A stretch of 57,346 nucleotides of DNA from Clostridia bacterium (GTDB lineage Bacteria > Bacillota > Clostridia > Oscillospirales > Butyricicoccaceae): positions 1-57,346 of the forward strand of contig JAJPXP010000001.1 of NCBI GenBank assembly GCA_021205365.1. The letters run 5' to 3'. Shown here in pieces: positions 16,804 to 25,606 of the stretch. The notes under the pieces are model-generated. The model made no database searches, was not told the origin of the DNA, and worked only from the letters and a program-made list of their open reading frames with translations. The stretch's first letter is position 1. The number at the start of each line of letters is the position of its first letter. The translations under genes and the position numbers were made by a program.

Positions 16804-16832
16804 TTGACATCCCACGAAATGGCTGATATAAT
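16804..16832 (+). promoter_or_regulatory. Promoter of the second tRNA-Pro gene
   Basis: TTGACA 16804-16809, 17 bases, TATAAT 16827-16832, in a context clearly related to the first tRNA promoter. Confidence 0.9.
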
Positions 16833-16871
16833 GATCTTCGTTGCAGCGAGGAAAATGCTGTAGCGGAATAA

Positions 16872-16948
16872 CGAGGTGTGGCTCAGTTTGGTAGAGCGCT
16901 GCGTTCGGGACGCAGAGGCCGTGGGTTCAAGTCCCGCCACCTCGACCA
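16872..16948 (+). tRNA. tRNA-Pro (anticodon CGG), copy 2
   Basis: Identical over all 77 bases, encoded CCA included, to the tRNA at 16008. Own consensus promoter and terminator. Confidence 0.97.
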
Positions 16949-16949
16949 T

Positions 16950-16985
16950 ACGGAGTATCCTATTAAGGATACTCCGTTTTTTTAT
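16950..16985 (+). terminator. Terminator after tRNA-Pro copy 2
   Basis: Perfect stem ACGGAGTATCC/GGATACTCCGT with a T7 tail; starts two bases after the CCA end. Confidence 0.92.
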
Positions 16986-17029
16986 TCTCTCATCTGCTAT
17001 ATGAAACACATCGTTAAATATTGCTATGG

Positions 17030-17881
17030 CTAGATCTGCCCGACAATAAAATCTGCAAACTGCTGAATTTTTTTGTCATCCTCAAAGCCCATCCATGCTA
17101 TAGAAATGTTCTTTTCCCTGCTATATAGAAGCATCTGGCCATTCATACCGCCCTTGCGGAAGAAAGAACTTCCTTTGACTGGATAGAAATCAAATTTTTC
17201 TTTTTCCATCTGACGTGTCCATCCCTCTGAGAGAATATGTTTATCATCATATTTGCCATTATTTACATACATCCAGCCAAGCTTCACCATATCTGCAGCC
17301 CGCATATAAGCGCCAGTCGCACCTACAGTATGATTTAACGGACATCGGGTCCATGCTGTGTGCTGAAAATCCAGCCGACACAGGATACTCTCGCGGATAA
17401 AATCATCTGCCGGCATTCCGGTAATCTGCTCTATAACCAGCGATAACAGATAATGTCCACAATCTGTATATTTGCGGTAGGAGCCCAAACGGAATTTCGG
17501 TGGATAATCCAAAATGTATTTCAGGTGATTATCTGTTCCATAGGTTCGAATATCATCCCTGTCAATATCAATAACACCCTCATCCACTCCCATCCGATGG
17601 GATAATGCATGCTGTACCGTTACATTATTCCAAACATCAGCATAAGAAAAGTCAATGTACGGCTGCAAAAACGGGAGTATTGTATCATCCAGCTTCAGCT
17701 TTTTTTCATCAATCAGCACTCCAATCGCAGTGTTCAGAAATACTTTGGCAACAGAATATATATTATTGCAGTCATTGCATGGCTGACATCGCTCACACCG
17801 GATGCCATTTCCATCCTGAATTGCAATCTGATACAAGTTTAACTGGTTTTCCTTTATATAGTTTCGTATTTTATTCATCAT
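17030..17881 (-). CDS. Serine hydrolase of the beta-lactamase/penicillin-binding-like class
   Basis: 283 residues, no signal peptide, so cytoplasmic. Class C-like fold with SVAK (43-46, nucleophile Ser43 and Lys46), a YTD triad in YRKYTDCG in place of YxN, and QHALSHRMG typical of the family. An N-terminal CERCQPCNDC cluster (about 29-38) is unusual and could bind metal. Probable esterase or amidase; the substrate is unknown. Weak ribosome site. Stands alone. Confidence 0.85.
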   Translation of the reverse strand: MMNKIRNYIKENQLNLYQIAIQDGNGIRCERCQPCNDCNNIYSVAKVFLNTAIGVLIDEKKLKLDDTILPFLQPYIDFSYADVWNNVTVQHALSHRMGVDEGVIDIDRDDIRTYGTDNHLKYILDYPPKFRLGSYRKYTDCGHYLLSLVIEQITGMPADDFIRESILCRLDFQHTAWTRCPLNHTVGATGAYMRAADMVKLGWMYVNNGKYDDKHILSEGWTRQMEKEKFDFYPVKGSSFFRKGGMNGQMLLYSREKNISIAWMGFEDDKKIQQFADFIVGQI

Positions 17882-18085
17882 CAGAAGCTACCATTCTGTA
17901 ATTTACTCCTATTTCAATTCGAAAAATTATTATATTTCTACAATTTCTCTTCTTATTTTACCGCTTATTATTGACATATTCACCAAATTTCATTATAATT
18001 GAAATAATAAATCCCTTGATATGGCAGATGACTGCATCTATGGGACAACCGTATTTATATACCAGAACAGTCTGGAGGTGTTGAT

Positions 18086-18688
18086 ATGTATCCTATTATT
18101 ACAATCAGCCGTGAATTCGGAAGCGGCGGACATTCCATTGGCGAAGCTGTAGCCAAAGAACTGAATATTCCACTCTATGACAGCATTATTGTTGATAAGG
18201 TTGCAGCAGAAAGCGGCTTTTCAAAGGATGTTGTTTTCGAAGACGGTGAATACTCTTCTCCATCACAGGCATGGTATAGTTCCAGAACGGCTTACCTAGC
18301 CAATTTCCCCAGCCCACAGGATCGTATTTTTGATGCGCAATGTGAAGTGATTCTTAATCTGGCCGAAAAAGGACCTTGTGTTATTGTAGGCCGGTGTGCT
18401 GATTATGTTCTGTCGAAAGCCGGCATTCCAGCATTGAATGTTTTCATTCATGCGGATATGGAATATCGTAAGACACGTATCATTGAACACTATGGCGAAA
18501 CCAACGTTCCAGTTGAAAAGCGGTTAAGAAAAAAAGATAAAGGCCGTAAAGCATATTACCGCTACTATACGGATCGTGAATGGGGTGATTCTGCAAACTA
18601 CCATTTGAATCTCGACAGTGGATTCCTGGGTGAAATGGTTTGTGTTGACATTATTACATCAGTTGCCCGCAGGATGGATGTAAAATAA
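18086..18688 (+). CDS. Cytidylate kinase-like family protein
   Basis: 200 residues, P-loop NTPase. The N-terminus MYPIITISREFGSGGHSIG is the typical start of the cytidylate-kinase-like family of Clostridia, which is distinct from Cmk proper. VIVGRCADYVL and a late KRLRKKDKGR(K) segment (lid arginines) also fit. The natural substrate is not known. GGAGG ribosome site. Monocistronic with its own terminator. Confidence 0.9.
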   Translation: MYPIITISREFGSGGHSIGEAVAKELNIPLYDSIIVDKVAAESGFSKDVVFEDGEYSSPSQAWYSSRTAYLANFPSPQDRIFDAQCEVILNLAEKGPCVIVGRCADYVLSKAGIPALNVFIHADMEYRKTRIIEHYGETNVPVEKRLRKKDKGRKAYYRYYTDREWGDSANYHLNLDSGFLGEMVCVDIITSVARRMDVK

Positions 18689-18719
18689 CCACCTGTAGGA
18701 AAAACGTACCGCTAAATTG

Positions 18720-18768
18720 TCCTCAATTATTCCGGCATTGCCAACGAATAATTGAGGATTTTTTATTT
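18720..18768 (+). terminator. Terminator of the cytidylate-kinase-like gene
   Basis: TCCTCAATTATT (18720-18731) pairs perfectly with AATAATTGAGGA (18747-18758); tail TTTTTTATTTG. Confidence 0.9.
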
Positions 18769-18837
18769 GATTTATCTGTACTGTTTTCCCGGTAATATGA
18801 CGAAAAATCGATTACGTTGTCGCATATTTCTAGCAGT

Positions 18838-19659
18838 TCAAAGCACATAGCTGTCGCCACTATGGCAATAATGCAGCTGGTCTCCCATTTCTTCCTTTAA
18901 TAGCCGATAAGCAGATTCTCCAGTACAGTGCCCGGTATAGAAAACCGTCGGCAGTTTGATCAGTTCCCTTCCGGTTTCCCGTATAGATTGCATTTCTGCT
19001 TGGGTATAAGCACTGGATTTTTTCATATGAAAACCGCTGAATACTGCATCCGGCGCATTACCGTACAGGCGATTATATTCCTCTAAAATGTTCAAAATAC
19101 CGTTATGCGCACAGCCGGAAACCAATACACGTTTATTCTGTTCGGAAATGACAACATATTCCTCATGTACAAATTCATCCTGTACAAATAAATCGTCTAT
19201 CTTCTCTTTCAGTGCGGTATTGCCTGCCGGCCATAGCCTTCGTCCAGTGATATTGGTAAAAATAGAGATTTCACCATCTATGACCCGATTGCCATCAACC
19301 AGTTCGGTCTGCGGCAGTGCTGGAATCCGCTTGTCAATGCCAATATACCGTTCTTCCTTTGCATCCTTGTGATAATATTCCCTGCCCGCTGCTCTATGCA
19401 TGAAAATCTTTGCATTTGGATTGATTGCAGCAAAAGCAAGAATGCCACCGGAATGATCATAATGCCCGTGGCTTAAAATCAAGAGATCAACCTTTGTCAG
19501 ATCAATCCCCAATGCCGCCGCATTTTCGAGAAAAGCATCACTCGCGCCTGTGTCTACCAAAAGCCTGTGGCTAGCAGTTTCGATATAAAAGCTCAATCCA
19601 TGCTCAAAACGCGGACAGCATTTGCCTTCGGTATTCTCAATCAAATTGACGATCCTCAT
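18838..19659 (-). CDS. MBL-fold metallohydrolase, COG1237-like
   Basis: 273 residues. Di-metal site HGHYDHSGG (His64, His66, Asp68, His69), then SGCAHNGILNIL, a signature of the group annotated as beta-ribofuranosylaminobenzene 5'-phosphate synthase-like. True function in bacteria is uncertain. Start: AGGAGG lies five bases before a GTG and eight before the next-codon ATG; the ATG at 19659 is given. Confidence 0.9.
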   Translation of the reverse strand: MRIVNLIENTEGKCCPRFEHGLSFYIETASHRLLVDTGASDAFLENAAALGIDLTKVDLLILSHGHYDHSGGILAFAAINPNAKIFMHRAAGREYYHKDAKEERYIGIDKRIPALPQTELVDGNRVIDGEISIFTNITGRRLWPAGNTALKEKIDDLFVQDEFVHEEYVVISEQNKRVLVSGCAHNGILNILEEYNRLYGNAPDAVFSGFHMKKSSAYTQAEMQSIRETGRELIKLPTVFYTGHCTGESAYRLLKEEMGDQLHYCHSGDSYVL

Positions 19660-19876
19660 CACGCTTTCCTCCTGCTGTTTCAGTGTTTTTATCTTATCAT
19701 ATCCACGCTGCTATGTCGATAAAAACCCTGTGGAATCCCCATTCCCCAAGAGACATGTTTTCACATCCCAACCAAACAAATATATAATTTTCAACGCACA
19801 AAACTTTACTTCCGATACGATAATACAGCATATTTCTGCCCATACTATTACTGAAGAATTTGTGAGGTGAACGAAT

Positions 19877-21334
19877 ATGCAATCTATCTGGAGCAGAGAA
19901 ACAGAGTTTCCCAAGCAAAGTGCTCTCCATAATAACCTTGAAACGGACACTGTAGTGATCGGTGGTGGCCTCGCCGGAATTTTAATTGCTTATTTTCTGC
20001 AGCGGCAAGGCATACCTGTCATTGTTTTGGAAGCAAACCGCATCGGAAGCGGGCAAACCCGCAATACGACAGCCAAAATCACCTGCCAGCATGATTTGAT
20101 TTATGACAAACTGATCCGAAATTTTGGTATACAGCGCGCCCAACAGTATGTTCAGGCAAATCAGGCAGCTATCAGGGCTTATCAGAACATCATTGATGAA
20201 CGTCAAATAGACTGTGACTTGAAAACCATTCCATCTTACCTGTATACCTGCACAAACCCAGATCTGTTAAAACAGGAAGCACAAGCAGCACAGCGTCTGG
20301 GAATAGAAGCAGGCTTTACACAAGATACAACGCTTCCTTTTTCTATAAAAGGAGCAGTGAAATTTGAAAACCAAGCACAGTTTCATCCGCTGAAATTCTT
20401 ATACAACATTGCAGGGGAAATCACTGTATACGAACAGACCAGAGTACACACCGTTATCGATCATACAGTGTGCACAAGCCATGGCAATGTGAAAGCGAAG
20501 CATATTATCTTTGCATGTCATTATCCATTTATCAACTTTCCTGGTCTGTATTTTGTACGACTGCATCAGGAACGCAGCTATGTACTTGCACTAAAACAGG
20601 CGCAGCAGCTGGATGGCGTGTATCTTGGTATCGATCATGATGGATTTTCTTTCCGAAATGCAGGAGATTTACTTCTTCTTGGCGGCTGCAGCCACCGCAC
20701 AGGAAAAAATACAGCTGGCGGGCAATATGAAGTTCTGCAGCGGAATGTACGGCTCTGGTATCCAGACCATATAGAAATTGCGCGCTGGTCTGCGCAGGAT
20801 TGTATGCCAATCGACGGTATTCCATATATTGGCCGTTATGCACGATCCAAGCCTGACTGGTTTGTTGCAACAGGTTTTCAAAAATGGGGTATGACCAGTT
20901 CTATGGTATCTGCAATGCTCCTGAGTGACTTCATTGCAGGAAAAGAAAATCCCTATGCCGAAGTTTTTTCTCCCCAGCGCTTCAATCTGAAAGCCTCTGC
21001 AAAAAAGTTAGCTGTAAATTTCGGACAATTTACCAAAAATCTGATAAAAGAAACATGCAGAATTCCAAATGCACAGCTGGATAACCTTCCCAATGGGCAT
21101 GGCGGCATTGTGAAAATAAAAGGAAAAAAGATCGGAGCATATAAAGATGAGCATGGCAAGGTTTATCTAGTCTCGGTCCGCTGCCCACATCTGGGCTGCG
21201 AATTGGCATGGAATCCGCAGGAAAACACATGGGACTGCCCTTGTCACGGCTCGCGTTTTGACTACACTGGAAAATTAATCAACGGCCCGGCACAAAAAGA
21301 TATTGCACTCGACGCAAACCAGATGATTCAATAA
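19877..21334 (+). CDS. FAD-dependent oxidoreductase fused to a C-terminal Rieske domain
   Basis: 485 residues. N-terminal DAO-type FAD domain with dinucleotide motif GGGLAG (29-34) and a late PIDGIPYIG segment. The C-terminal Rieske [2Fe-2S] site is C436-x-H438-x15-C454-x2-H457. This fusion is a known family; the electron donor and acceptor are not established. The protein has no signal peptide, so it is cytoplasmic. Near a Mn catalase and a flavin reductase, so a role in redox stress is possible but inferred. Confidence 0.93.
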   Translation: MQSIWSRETEFPKQSALHNNLETDTVVIGGGLAGILIAYFLQRQGIPVIVLEANRIGSGQTRNTTAKITCQHDLIYDKLIRNFGIQRAQQYVQANQAAIRAYQNIIDERQIDCDLKTIPSYLYTCTNPDLLKQEAQAAQRLGIEAGFTQDTTLPFSIKGAVKFENQAQFHPLKFLYNIAGEITVYEQTRVHTVIDHTVCTSHGNVKAKHIIFACHYPFINFPGLYFVRLHQERSYVLALKQAQQLDGVYLGIDHDGFSFRNAGDLLLLGGCSHRTGKNTAGGQYEVLQRNVRLWYPDHIEIARWSAQDCMPIDGIPYIGRYARSKPDWFVATGFQKWGMTSSMVSAMLLSDFIAGKENPYAEVFSPQRFNLKASAKKLAVNFGQFTKNLIKETCRIPNAQLDNLPNGHGGIVKIKGKKIGAYKDEHGKVYLVSVRCPHLGCELAWNPQENTWDCPCHGSRFDYTGKLINGPAQKDIALDANQMIQ

Positions 21335-21345
21335 AAAATGCAAAA

Positions 21346-21392
21346 ATGACCAGATAACCCTTGACTTCTGAGTTATCTGGTCATCTTTATGA
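21346..21392. terminator. Terminator shared by the oxidoreductase and Mn catalase genes
   Basis: Perfect 13-bp stem ATGACCAGATAAC (21346-21358) with GTTATCTGGTCAT (21372-21384). T-rich run follows on the minus strand; weaker on the plus strand. Confidence 0.8.
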
Positions 21393-21410
21393 TCCAACAA
21401 AGCTATTTCT

Positions 21411-22076
21411 TTAACTGGAAAAACGTGGTGCAGTTACATCTCTTCCTGCAAAGGCATTCGGACCTGGATTCGAAAGAGAAAAATACATTCTGGCTGCCTT
21501 GGTTGTGCCGAAATCGCGGTTCGAACCGCTTTCCTGTACCTCGTTGAAGGCATCCCGGAACATCTGGTTGTGTGCTTCCTCACGGTTCAGGAGAAAGTCA
21601 ATGGTTTCCCGAACCTTTTTATCTTCAATCTGGCGATACAAATATTCATAGACAATCTTGGCCCGCTGTTCAGAAGCAATATTGCTGAGCAGGTCAGCAC
21701 ACAGATCACCAGTAACCGTAACATAATCTGCTGTCCATGAATAACCGGAGGCATTCATCAGCCCAGGATTAAGTCCGAGCAGGACATGTGTTTCGATTTC
21801 ACCTGCTTTGACCTTTTGCGCATCCACATCATGGCCATTTAACAGATTGATCGTCTGCGCAACCATTTCCATGTGCCCCAATTCCTCTGCAGCAATGTCC
21901 ATAAACAAATCCTTGATTTTTTCGTCCTTAATTCGAAAGCTCTGGGACATGTATTGCATTGCGGCTTTCAGTTCGCCATTTCCACCTCCCAGCTGTTCCT
22001 GTAAAAGAGCTGCATACTGCGGGTTGGGGCGTTCTACCGCTACCGGGTGAAATAACTGCTTTTCATGCTTAAACAA
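21411..22076 (-). CDS. Manganese catalase family protein
   Basis: 221 residues from a TTG at 22076 (AAAGGAG eight bases upstream), matching the family's usual (M)FKHEKxL start; upstream in-frame ATGs extend into the leader. The dinuclear Mn ligands are expected in the GELKAAMQYMSQSF, AAEELGHMEMV and NREEAHNQMF helices, all intact. Destroys hydrogen peroxide. A C-terminal extension of about 30 residues follows the helical core, unlike the shorter spore-coat CotJC. Monocistronic. Confidence 0.92.
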   Translation of the reverse strand: MFKHEKQLFHPVAVERPNPQYAALLQEQLGGGNGELKAAMQYMSQSFRIKDEKIKDLFMDIAAEELGHMEMVAQTINLLNGHDVDAQKVKAGEIETHVLLGLNPGLMNASGYSWTADYVTVTGDLCADLLSNIASEQRAKIVYEYLYRQIEDKKVRETIDFLLNREEAHNQMFRDAFNEVQESGSNRDFGTTKAARMYFSLSNPGPNAFAGRDVTAPRFSS

Positions 22077-22270
22077 ACACGTCACTCCTTTCATGATTCT
22101 GCTGTTAGCTTCCCATATTTTTGAAAAACTATACATGAATCGGAGTGCTGTTGCATCCAGCGCTTCCTGCTTCTGCATACTACATAATAGCAGCGACAGC
22201 AAACCGCTGTCAGAATGTATCTAACCAGAGTGATTGTATTGTTTGCATCCTTGTTTCCCGTCTGCCCGGT

Positions 22271-22888
22271 TTATCTGATAAAATGTGTTGGAATCCACTC
22301 TTCCTTTTCAGGAAGCCCGTATTTTTCCTTGCCCAAAGCAATGCATTTCATCAAAAAAGACATATTTCTCGCCAAAATCCGCATGGTCTGCAGACCTTCT
22401 GCATCCAATGCTGCCTGTCCCTGTTCCCTGCCATGAATACTGTTCCAATACCGGCTGGATGCAATCGGCATATTGGAAATGGTAAAATACTTATTCAGTT
22501 CATCAAAGGTTGCCGAACATCCGCCACGTCTTGCACATACAACGCTTGCACCCACTTTCATTGTCTTATCAAAATGGGTACTGTAAAACAGCCGGTCAAG
22601 ACAGGCAATCAATGTAGCATTTGCGGATGCATAGTATACCGGGCTTGCAACAACAAGGCCATCTGCCTCTTCGAATTTCGGAGCCAGCTCATTAACAATA
22701 TCGTTAAATACGCATTTACCCGTTTCAAAACAAGAACCGCAGGCGATGCAGCCTCTGATGTCTTTATTTCCTACCTGGATTACTTCTACTTCTATGCCTT
22801 CTTGATCGAAAACCTTCACCATTTCATCTACAGCAATAGAGGTATTTCCGTTTTTTCTTGGGCTTCCATTAATAACTAATACTTTCAT
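22271..22888 (-). CDS. NAD(P)H-dependent FMN reductase / iron-sulfur flavoprotein-like
   Basis: 205 residues, flavodoxin-like fold with FMN-phosphate loop NGSPRKNGNTS (7-17) and PVYYASAN for the isoalloxazine ring. A compact cysteine set C47-x2-C50-x2-C53-x5-C59 resembles the cluster motif of iron-sulfur flavoproteins that reduce O2, H2O2 or nitro compounds in anaerobes. Whether a cluster is bound is inference. Stands alone. Confidence 0.88.
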   Translation of the reverse strand: MKVLVINGSPRKNGNTSIAVDEMVKVFDQEGIEVEVIQVGNKDIRGCIACGSCFETGKCVFNDIVNELAPKFEEADGLVVASPVYYASANATLIACLDRLFYSTHFDKTMKVGASVVCARRGGCSATFDELNKYFTISNMPIASSRYWNSIHGREQGQAALDAEGLQTMRILARNMSFLMKCIALGKEKYGLPEKEEWIPTHFIR

Positions 22889-23007
22889 GATATATTCCTT
22901 TCTGATGCAATATATTGTGAAATAAAATTTGTATTGCTCTTTTTATTCTTTCAAAACAATGAAAACACGCATACATGGCACTTCACTTCTTTATTTCTAC
23001 CCGGCAG

Positions 23008-23490
23008 TTATGCATCAACTCTGTCAAGAAAAGCCTGTGCTTTCTGTTCACCGACACTGTTAAAAAGCGCTGCCTTCAAATATGCTTCGTCAAAACAGGC
23101 AAAAGAGTAGGAATCTTTCAGCACCCTGTAATATCTTGCACTCGGCAATCGGCGCGGATACTGGCCCTTGCACATGATGTAAACCATGGCAGTCAGATTA
23201 CATGGTTCTTCACCGTCAATCGGTGTTACCGGCAGCGTAACATTTTTCTTAAAATACAGCTTGGGATAACCTTCATAATAGTCGAGATTTTCTTCATCCT
23301 CCCGGGTAATCTCCCAAATCAAAACCGGAACCTCACTCCCAGGCTTCGGTTCAACCGTTACATAATACCGGAACACCAGCTCATAATCCTGCAGCATTGC
23401 CGTCCCCACAACACGGGCATCTGGCGTCCGTAGCTTCATAGCTTTCATAGAAAGGTTCGAACCATATGCGATGTAATATTTCCTTTCCAT
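23008..23490 (-). CDS. Gamma-glutamylcyclotransferase-like protein
   Basis: 160 residues from the ATG at 23490; the longer frame from 23598 has no support. Begins MERKYYIAYGSNLS, the YGSN motif that binds substrate in the GGCT/BtrG fold; the conserved acidic residue lies in YYEGYPKLY. Cleaves gamma-glutamyl compounds to 5-oxoproline in characterised members. The small CxxG usage and late PRRLPSARYY segment are typical of the clostridial branch. Confidence 0.9.
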   Translation of the reverse strand: MERKYYIAYGSNLSMKAMKLRTPDARVVGTAMLQDYELVFRYYVTVEPKPGSEVPVLIWEITREDEENLDYYEGYPKLYFKKNVTLPVTPIDGEEPCNLTAMVYIMCKGQYPRRLPSARYYRVLKDSYSFACFDEAYLKAALFNSVGEQKAQAFLDRVDA

Positions 23491-23594
23491 TGTTCCCCAT
23501 CCTTCCATAAGTCCAAATACCTTTATGTCCAATGTATCCGAAAACATAATTGCCAGATAACAATGCAATTTATGGTTGCAACTGCCAAGCAGTT

Positions 23595-24227
23595 TCAAAG
23601 CGTCTGAAAATTAAATTTCTCAAAGTCTTCGGGTTCAAATCCAGCATCTTCCAATGCTTCGCTCCGTTCACTCTCACCCATTTCCGCCAGTGTATGTAGA
23701 TCAAATCCCGCATCCGTCAAATCCTGCTTCATCTGTGCCTCAAATGTAAGGCTGGCATCAATCACATATAGTAATGCCTCCCGCAATGGATCGCTGTCCA
23801 TGTTCAGCACATCCGCTGTATCAAGACCCGCATTCTCCAAAGCTTCCTGAATTTCATCTTCATACAGCATATTTACATCGGCCGGGTCAAATCCGGCTTT
23901 TTTTATAGCAGCTCTCAGTTTATCCAGTTCACTTTTCGTTTCGACAGCCGGTGCTTTCGCCACATCCGGCTTTGCTGATGCATTGCTCATCGGCAGTGGA
24001 TCGGCCGCTAGGATAGCCAATTCCTCTTCTTCATCAAAATTTTCTCCTTCATAGCCTTCAAATCCGTCAAATTCATCACAGCTATCATCTTCGTCCATAT
24101 CTCCAGCGGCATTACTGGAATCCTTTGTAAACATTTGCATCCAAACATTGTTCATAGCATCTTCCGGAATGGATAATTCTCCATCCTCATTGACATCAAA
24201 TAAATTTTCCAAAAAACCTTTATACAT
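23595..24227 (-). CDS. Acidic EF-hand protein with repeated AGFDxxD motifs
   Basis: 210 residues from the ATG at 24227 (AGGAGT six bases upstream). Residues 11-22 form one canonical EF-hand loop (D11, N13, D15-G16, S19, E22). A very acidic stretch follows (about 45-72). The C-terminal half has four copies of an [AD]AGFD/LxxD-type motif (AGFDPADV, AGLDTADV, AGFDLHTL, AGFEPEDF), each within an amphipathic helix, suggesting a helical repeat domain. No signal peptide. I do not recognise the family. A calcium-binding role is plausible from the loop alone. Confidence 0.8.
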   Translation of the reverse strand: MYKGFLENLFDVNEDGELSIPEDAMNNVWMQMFTKDSSNAAGDMDEDDSCDEFDGFEGYEGENFDEEEELAILAADPLPMSNASAKPDVAKAPAVETKSELDKLRAAIKKAGFDPADVNMLYEDEIQEALENAGLDTADVLNMDSDPLREALLYVIDASLTFEAQMKQDLTDAGFDLHTLAEMGESERSEALEDAGFEPEDFEKFNFQTL

Positions 24228-24261
24228 ATTTTCACTCCTGATCGTCCTTGGAATAGACATG

Positions 24262-24759
24262 TTATATCATCCCTGCAGCGTTTTTCCTCTCACAGCCGGA
24301 GCCTTCATCTGTATTCCATCGCATCTCAAGTTCCGGCTCACCCGTCATTTCATCCATATCTTCCGCAACAACGCAGAAGCTCTTCTTCAGATAAAAATTG
24401 ACTGCCTTTCGATTTCTTTTATAAACGTGCAGGGAAAGTGATGTATGCGTTTCTTTTACATGTTCCAGCAATCGGGTTCCTATGCCCTGCAATTGCTGAG
24501 CCTCTTCTACAAAAATGCCTGCAATATACGAATCTATTAATCCAATAAATCCACATATTGTGCCATCATTCTCATAAGTATAAACTTCCGCATGTACCAT
24601 TGCTTTTCTCACTTCGTCAAAATTCCCTGTCCAGTATTGCTGCGGGATAAAATCATGCGCTGTTCTATTTACATTCAGCCAAATCTGCATGATTCTATCT
24701 ATATCCTTCGATTCGGCTTTGTGAATCATCGATTTCAGTAAATCCTCACTTTCTTTCAT
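24262..24759 (-). CDS. GNAT-family N-acetyltransferase
   Basis: 165 residues. GNAT fold with the acetyl-CoA motif in EEAQQLQGIGTRLLEHV (about 105-120) and the late NRKAVNFYLKKSF, RimI/YjaB-like. Substrate unknown. Upstream of the EF-hand gene with 34 bases between, so probably co-transcribed. Confidence 0.88.
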   Translation of the reverse strand: MKESEDLLKSMIHKAESKDIDRIMQIWLNVNRTAHDFIPQQYWTGNFDEVRKAMVHAEVYTYENDGTICGFIGLIDSYIAGIFVEEAQQLQGIGTRLLEHVKETHTSLSLHVYKRNRKAVNFYLKKSFCVVAEDMDEMTGEPELEMRWNTDEGSGCERKNAAGMI

Positions 24760-24838
24760 TCTCTATGATAGAGTATACCATAAATTACACTCTATGTCGT
24801 ACGTAAAGAGAAGGAATTACCATATCATACGAAAAATC

Positions 24839-24880
24839 AGCATTCTATGGCTACCCTTCTATCCTAAGGAATGCTATAAT
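24839..24880 (+). promoter_or_regulatory. Promoter region of the cobI operon with an inverted repeat
   Basis: TATAAT at 24875-24880 is immediately preceded by GAATGCT (24869-24875), which is the inverted copy of AGCATTC (24839-24845). The repeat brackets the -35 position, where no good -35 is seen, so a regulator may bind here. Confidence 0.45.
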
Positions 24881-24918
24881 AGAAAAGTATTTCTATACGC
24901 AAAGGAGAAATTATATTC

Positions 24919-25605
24919 ATGAACGGTACACTTTACGGAGTTGGTGTGGGGCCGGGGGATCCGGAACTCATGACATTAAAAGCAGTCCGCCTAATTCAGG
25001 AGAATCAAATCATTGCCCTGCCCGGTGCAGTCCCGCAGGAAACGATTGCATATCAGATTGCAGTGCAGGCTGTCCCGGAACTGGCAGAAAAAGAACTGGT
25101 CCCGGTTTATATGCCCATGACCCACAATCAGGAAGAACTGAAAAACAATCATCAAAAGGGTGCTGAGATTGTTGAATCATATATAAAGCAGGGAGAAAAC
25201 GTTATTTTTCTTACCCTTGGTGATCCCGGTATCTATTCTACCTTTACTTATATCCAACAGATCGTAGAGCAGCATGGCTATTCCACTGCTATGGTAAGCG
25301 GTATTACATCCTTCTGTGCAGCAGCAGCAAGCGTCAATACTCCTCTTGTCAAATGGAATGAACAGCTTCATATTATTCCTGCTGTACATTGTATGGAGCA
25401 TCCGCTATCAGAGTCGGGAAACTATGTACTTATGAAGACCGGACGAAAAATGAAACAGGTAAAAGAAAAATTATCTGCTAGCGGGCGAATGGTTGTCACA
25501 GTGGAAAACTGTGGTACATCGGATGAGCATATCTACCGTGGAGTAGACGAAATTCCAGATGATGCAGGCTATTATTCTCTGATTATCGCGAAGGAATGTA
25601 ATTGA
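24919..25605 (+). CDS. cobI: Precorrin-2 C20-methyltransferase-like enzyme
   Basis: 228 residues, tetrapyrrole methyltransferase fold. Starts with GTLYGVGVGPGDPELMTLKA, the family signature; GDPGIYSTF and GITSFCAAAA complete the SAM and substrate sites. It methylates precorrin-2 or cobalt-factor II at C20 in corrin synthesis. No other corrin gene is in the window; instead it is followed one base later by an ABC transporter gene. AAAGGAG ribosome site. Confidence 0.9.
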   Translation: MNGTLYGVGVGPGDPELMTLKAVRLIQENQIIALPGAVPQETIAYQIAVQAVPELAEKELVPVYMPMTHNQEELKNNHQKGAEIVESYIKQGENVIFLTLGDPGIYSTFTYIQQIVEQHGYSTAMVSGITSFCAAAASVNTPLVKWNEQLHIIPAVHCMEHPLSESGNYVLMKTGRKMKQVKEKLSASGRMVVTVENCGTSDEHIYRGVDEIPDDAGYYSLIIAKECN

Positions 25606-25606
25606 A

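Noticed and set aside
16737-17009. Minus-strand frame containing VAGLEPTASASRTQRS-like text
   Set aside because: It is the reverse complement of tRNA-Pro copy 2, a well-known spurious translation.
22145-22879. 244-residue plus-strand frame
   Set aside because: Antisense to the flavin reductase gene, whose motifs are clear on the minus strand.
24760-24918. Cobalamin riboswitch upstream of cobI
   Set aside because: Only about 160 bases, with no B12-box-like sequence seen; a simple promoter with an inverted repeat explains it.
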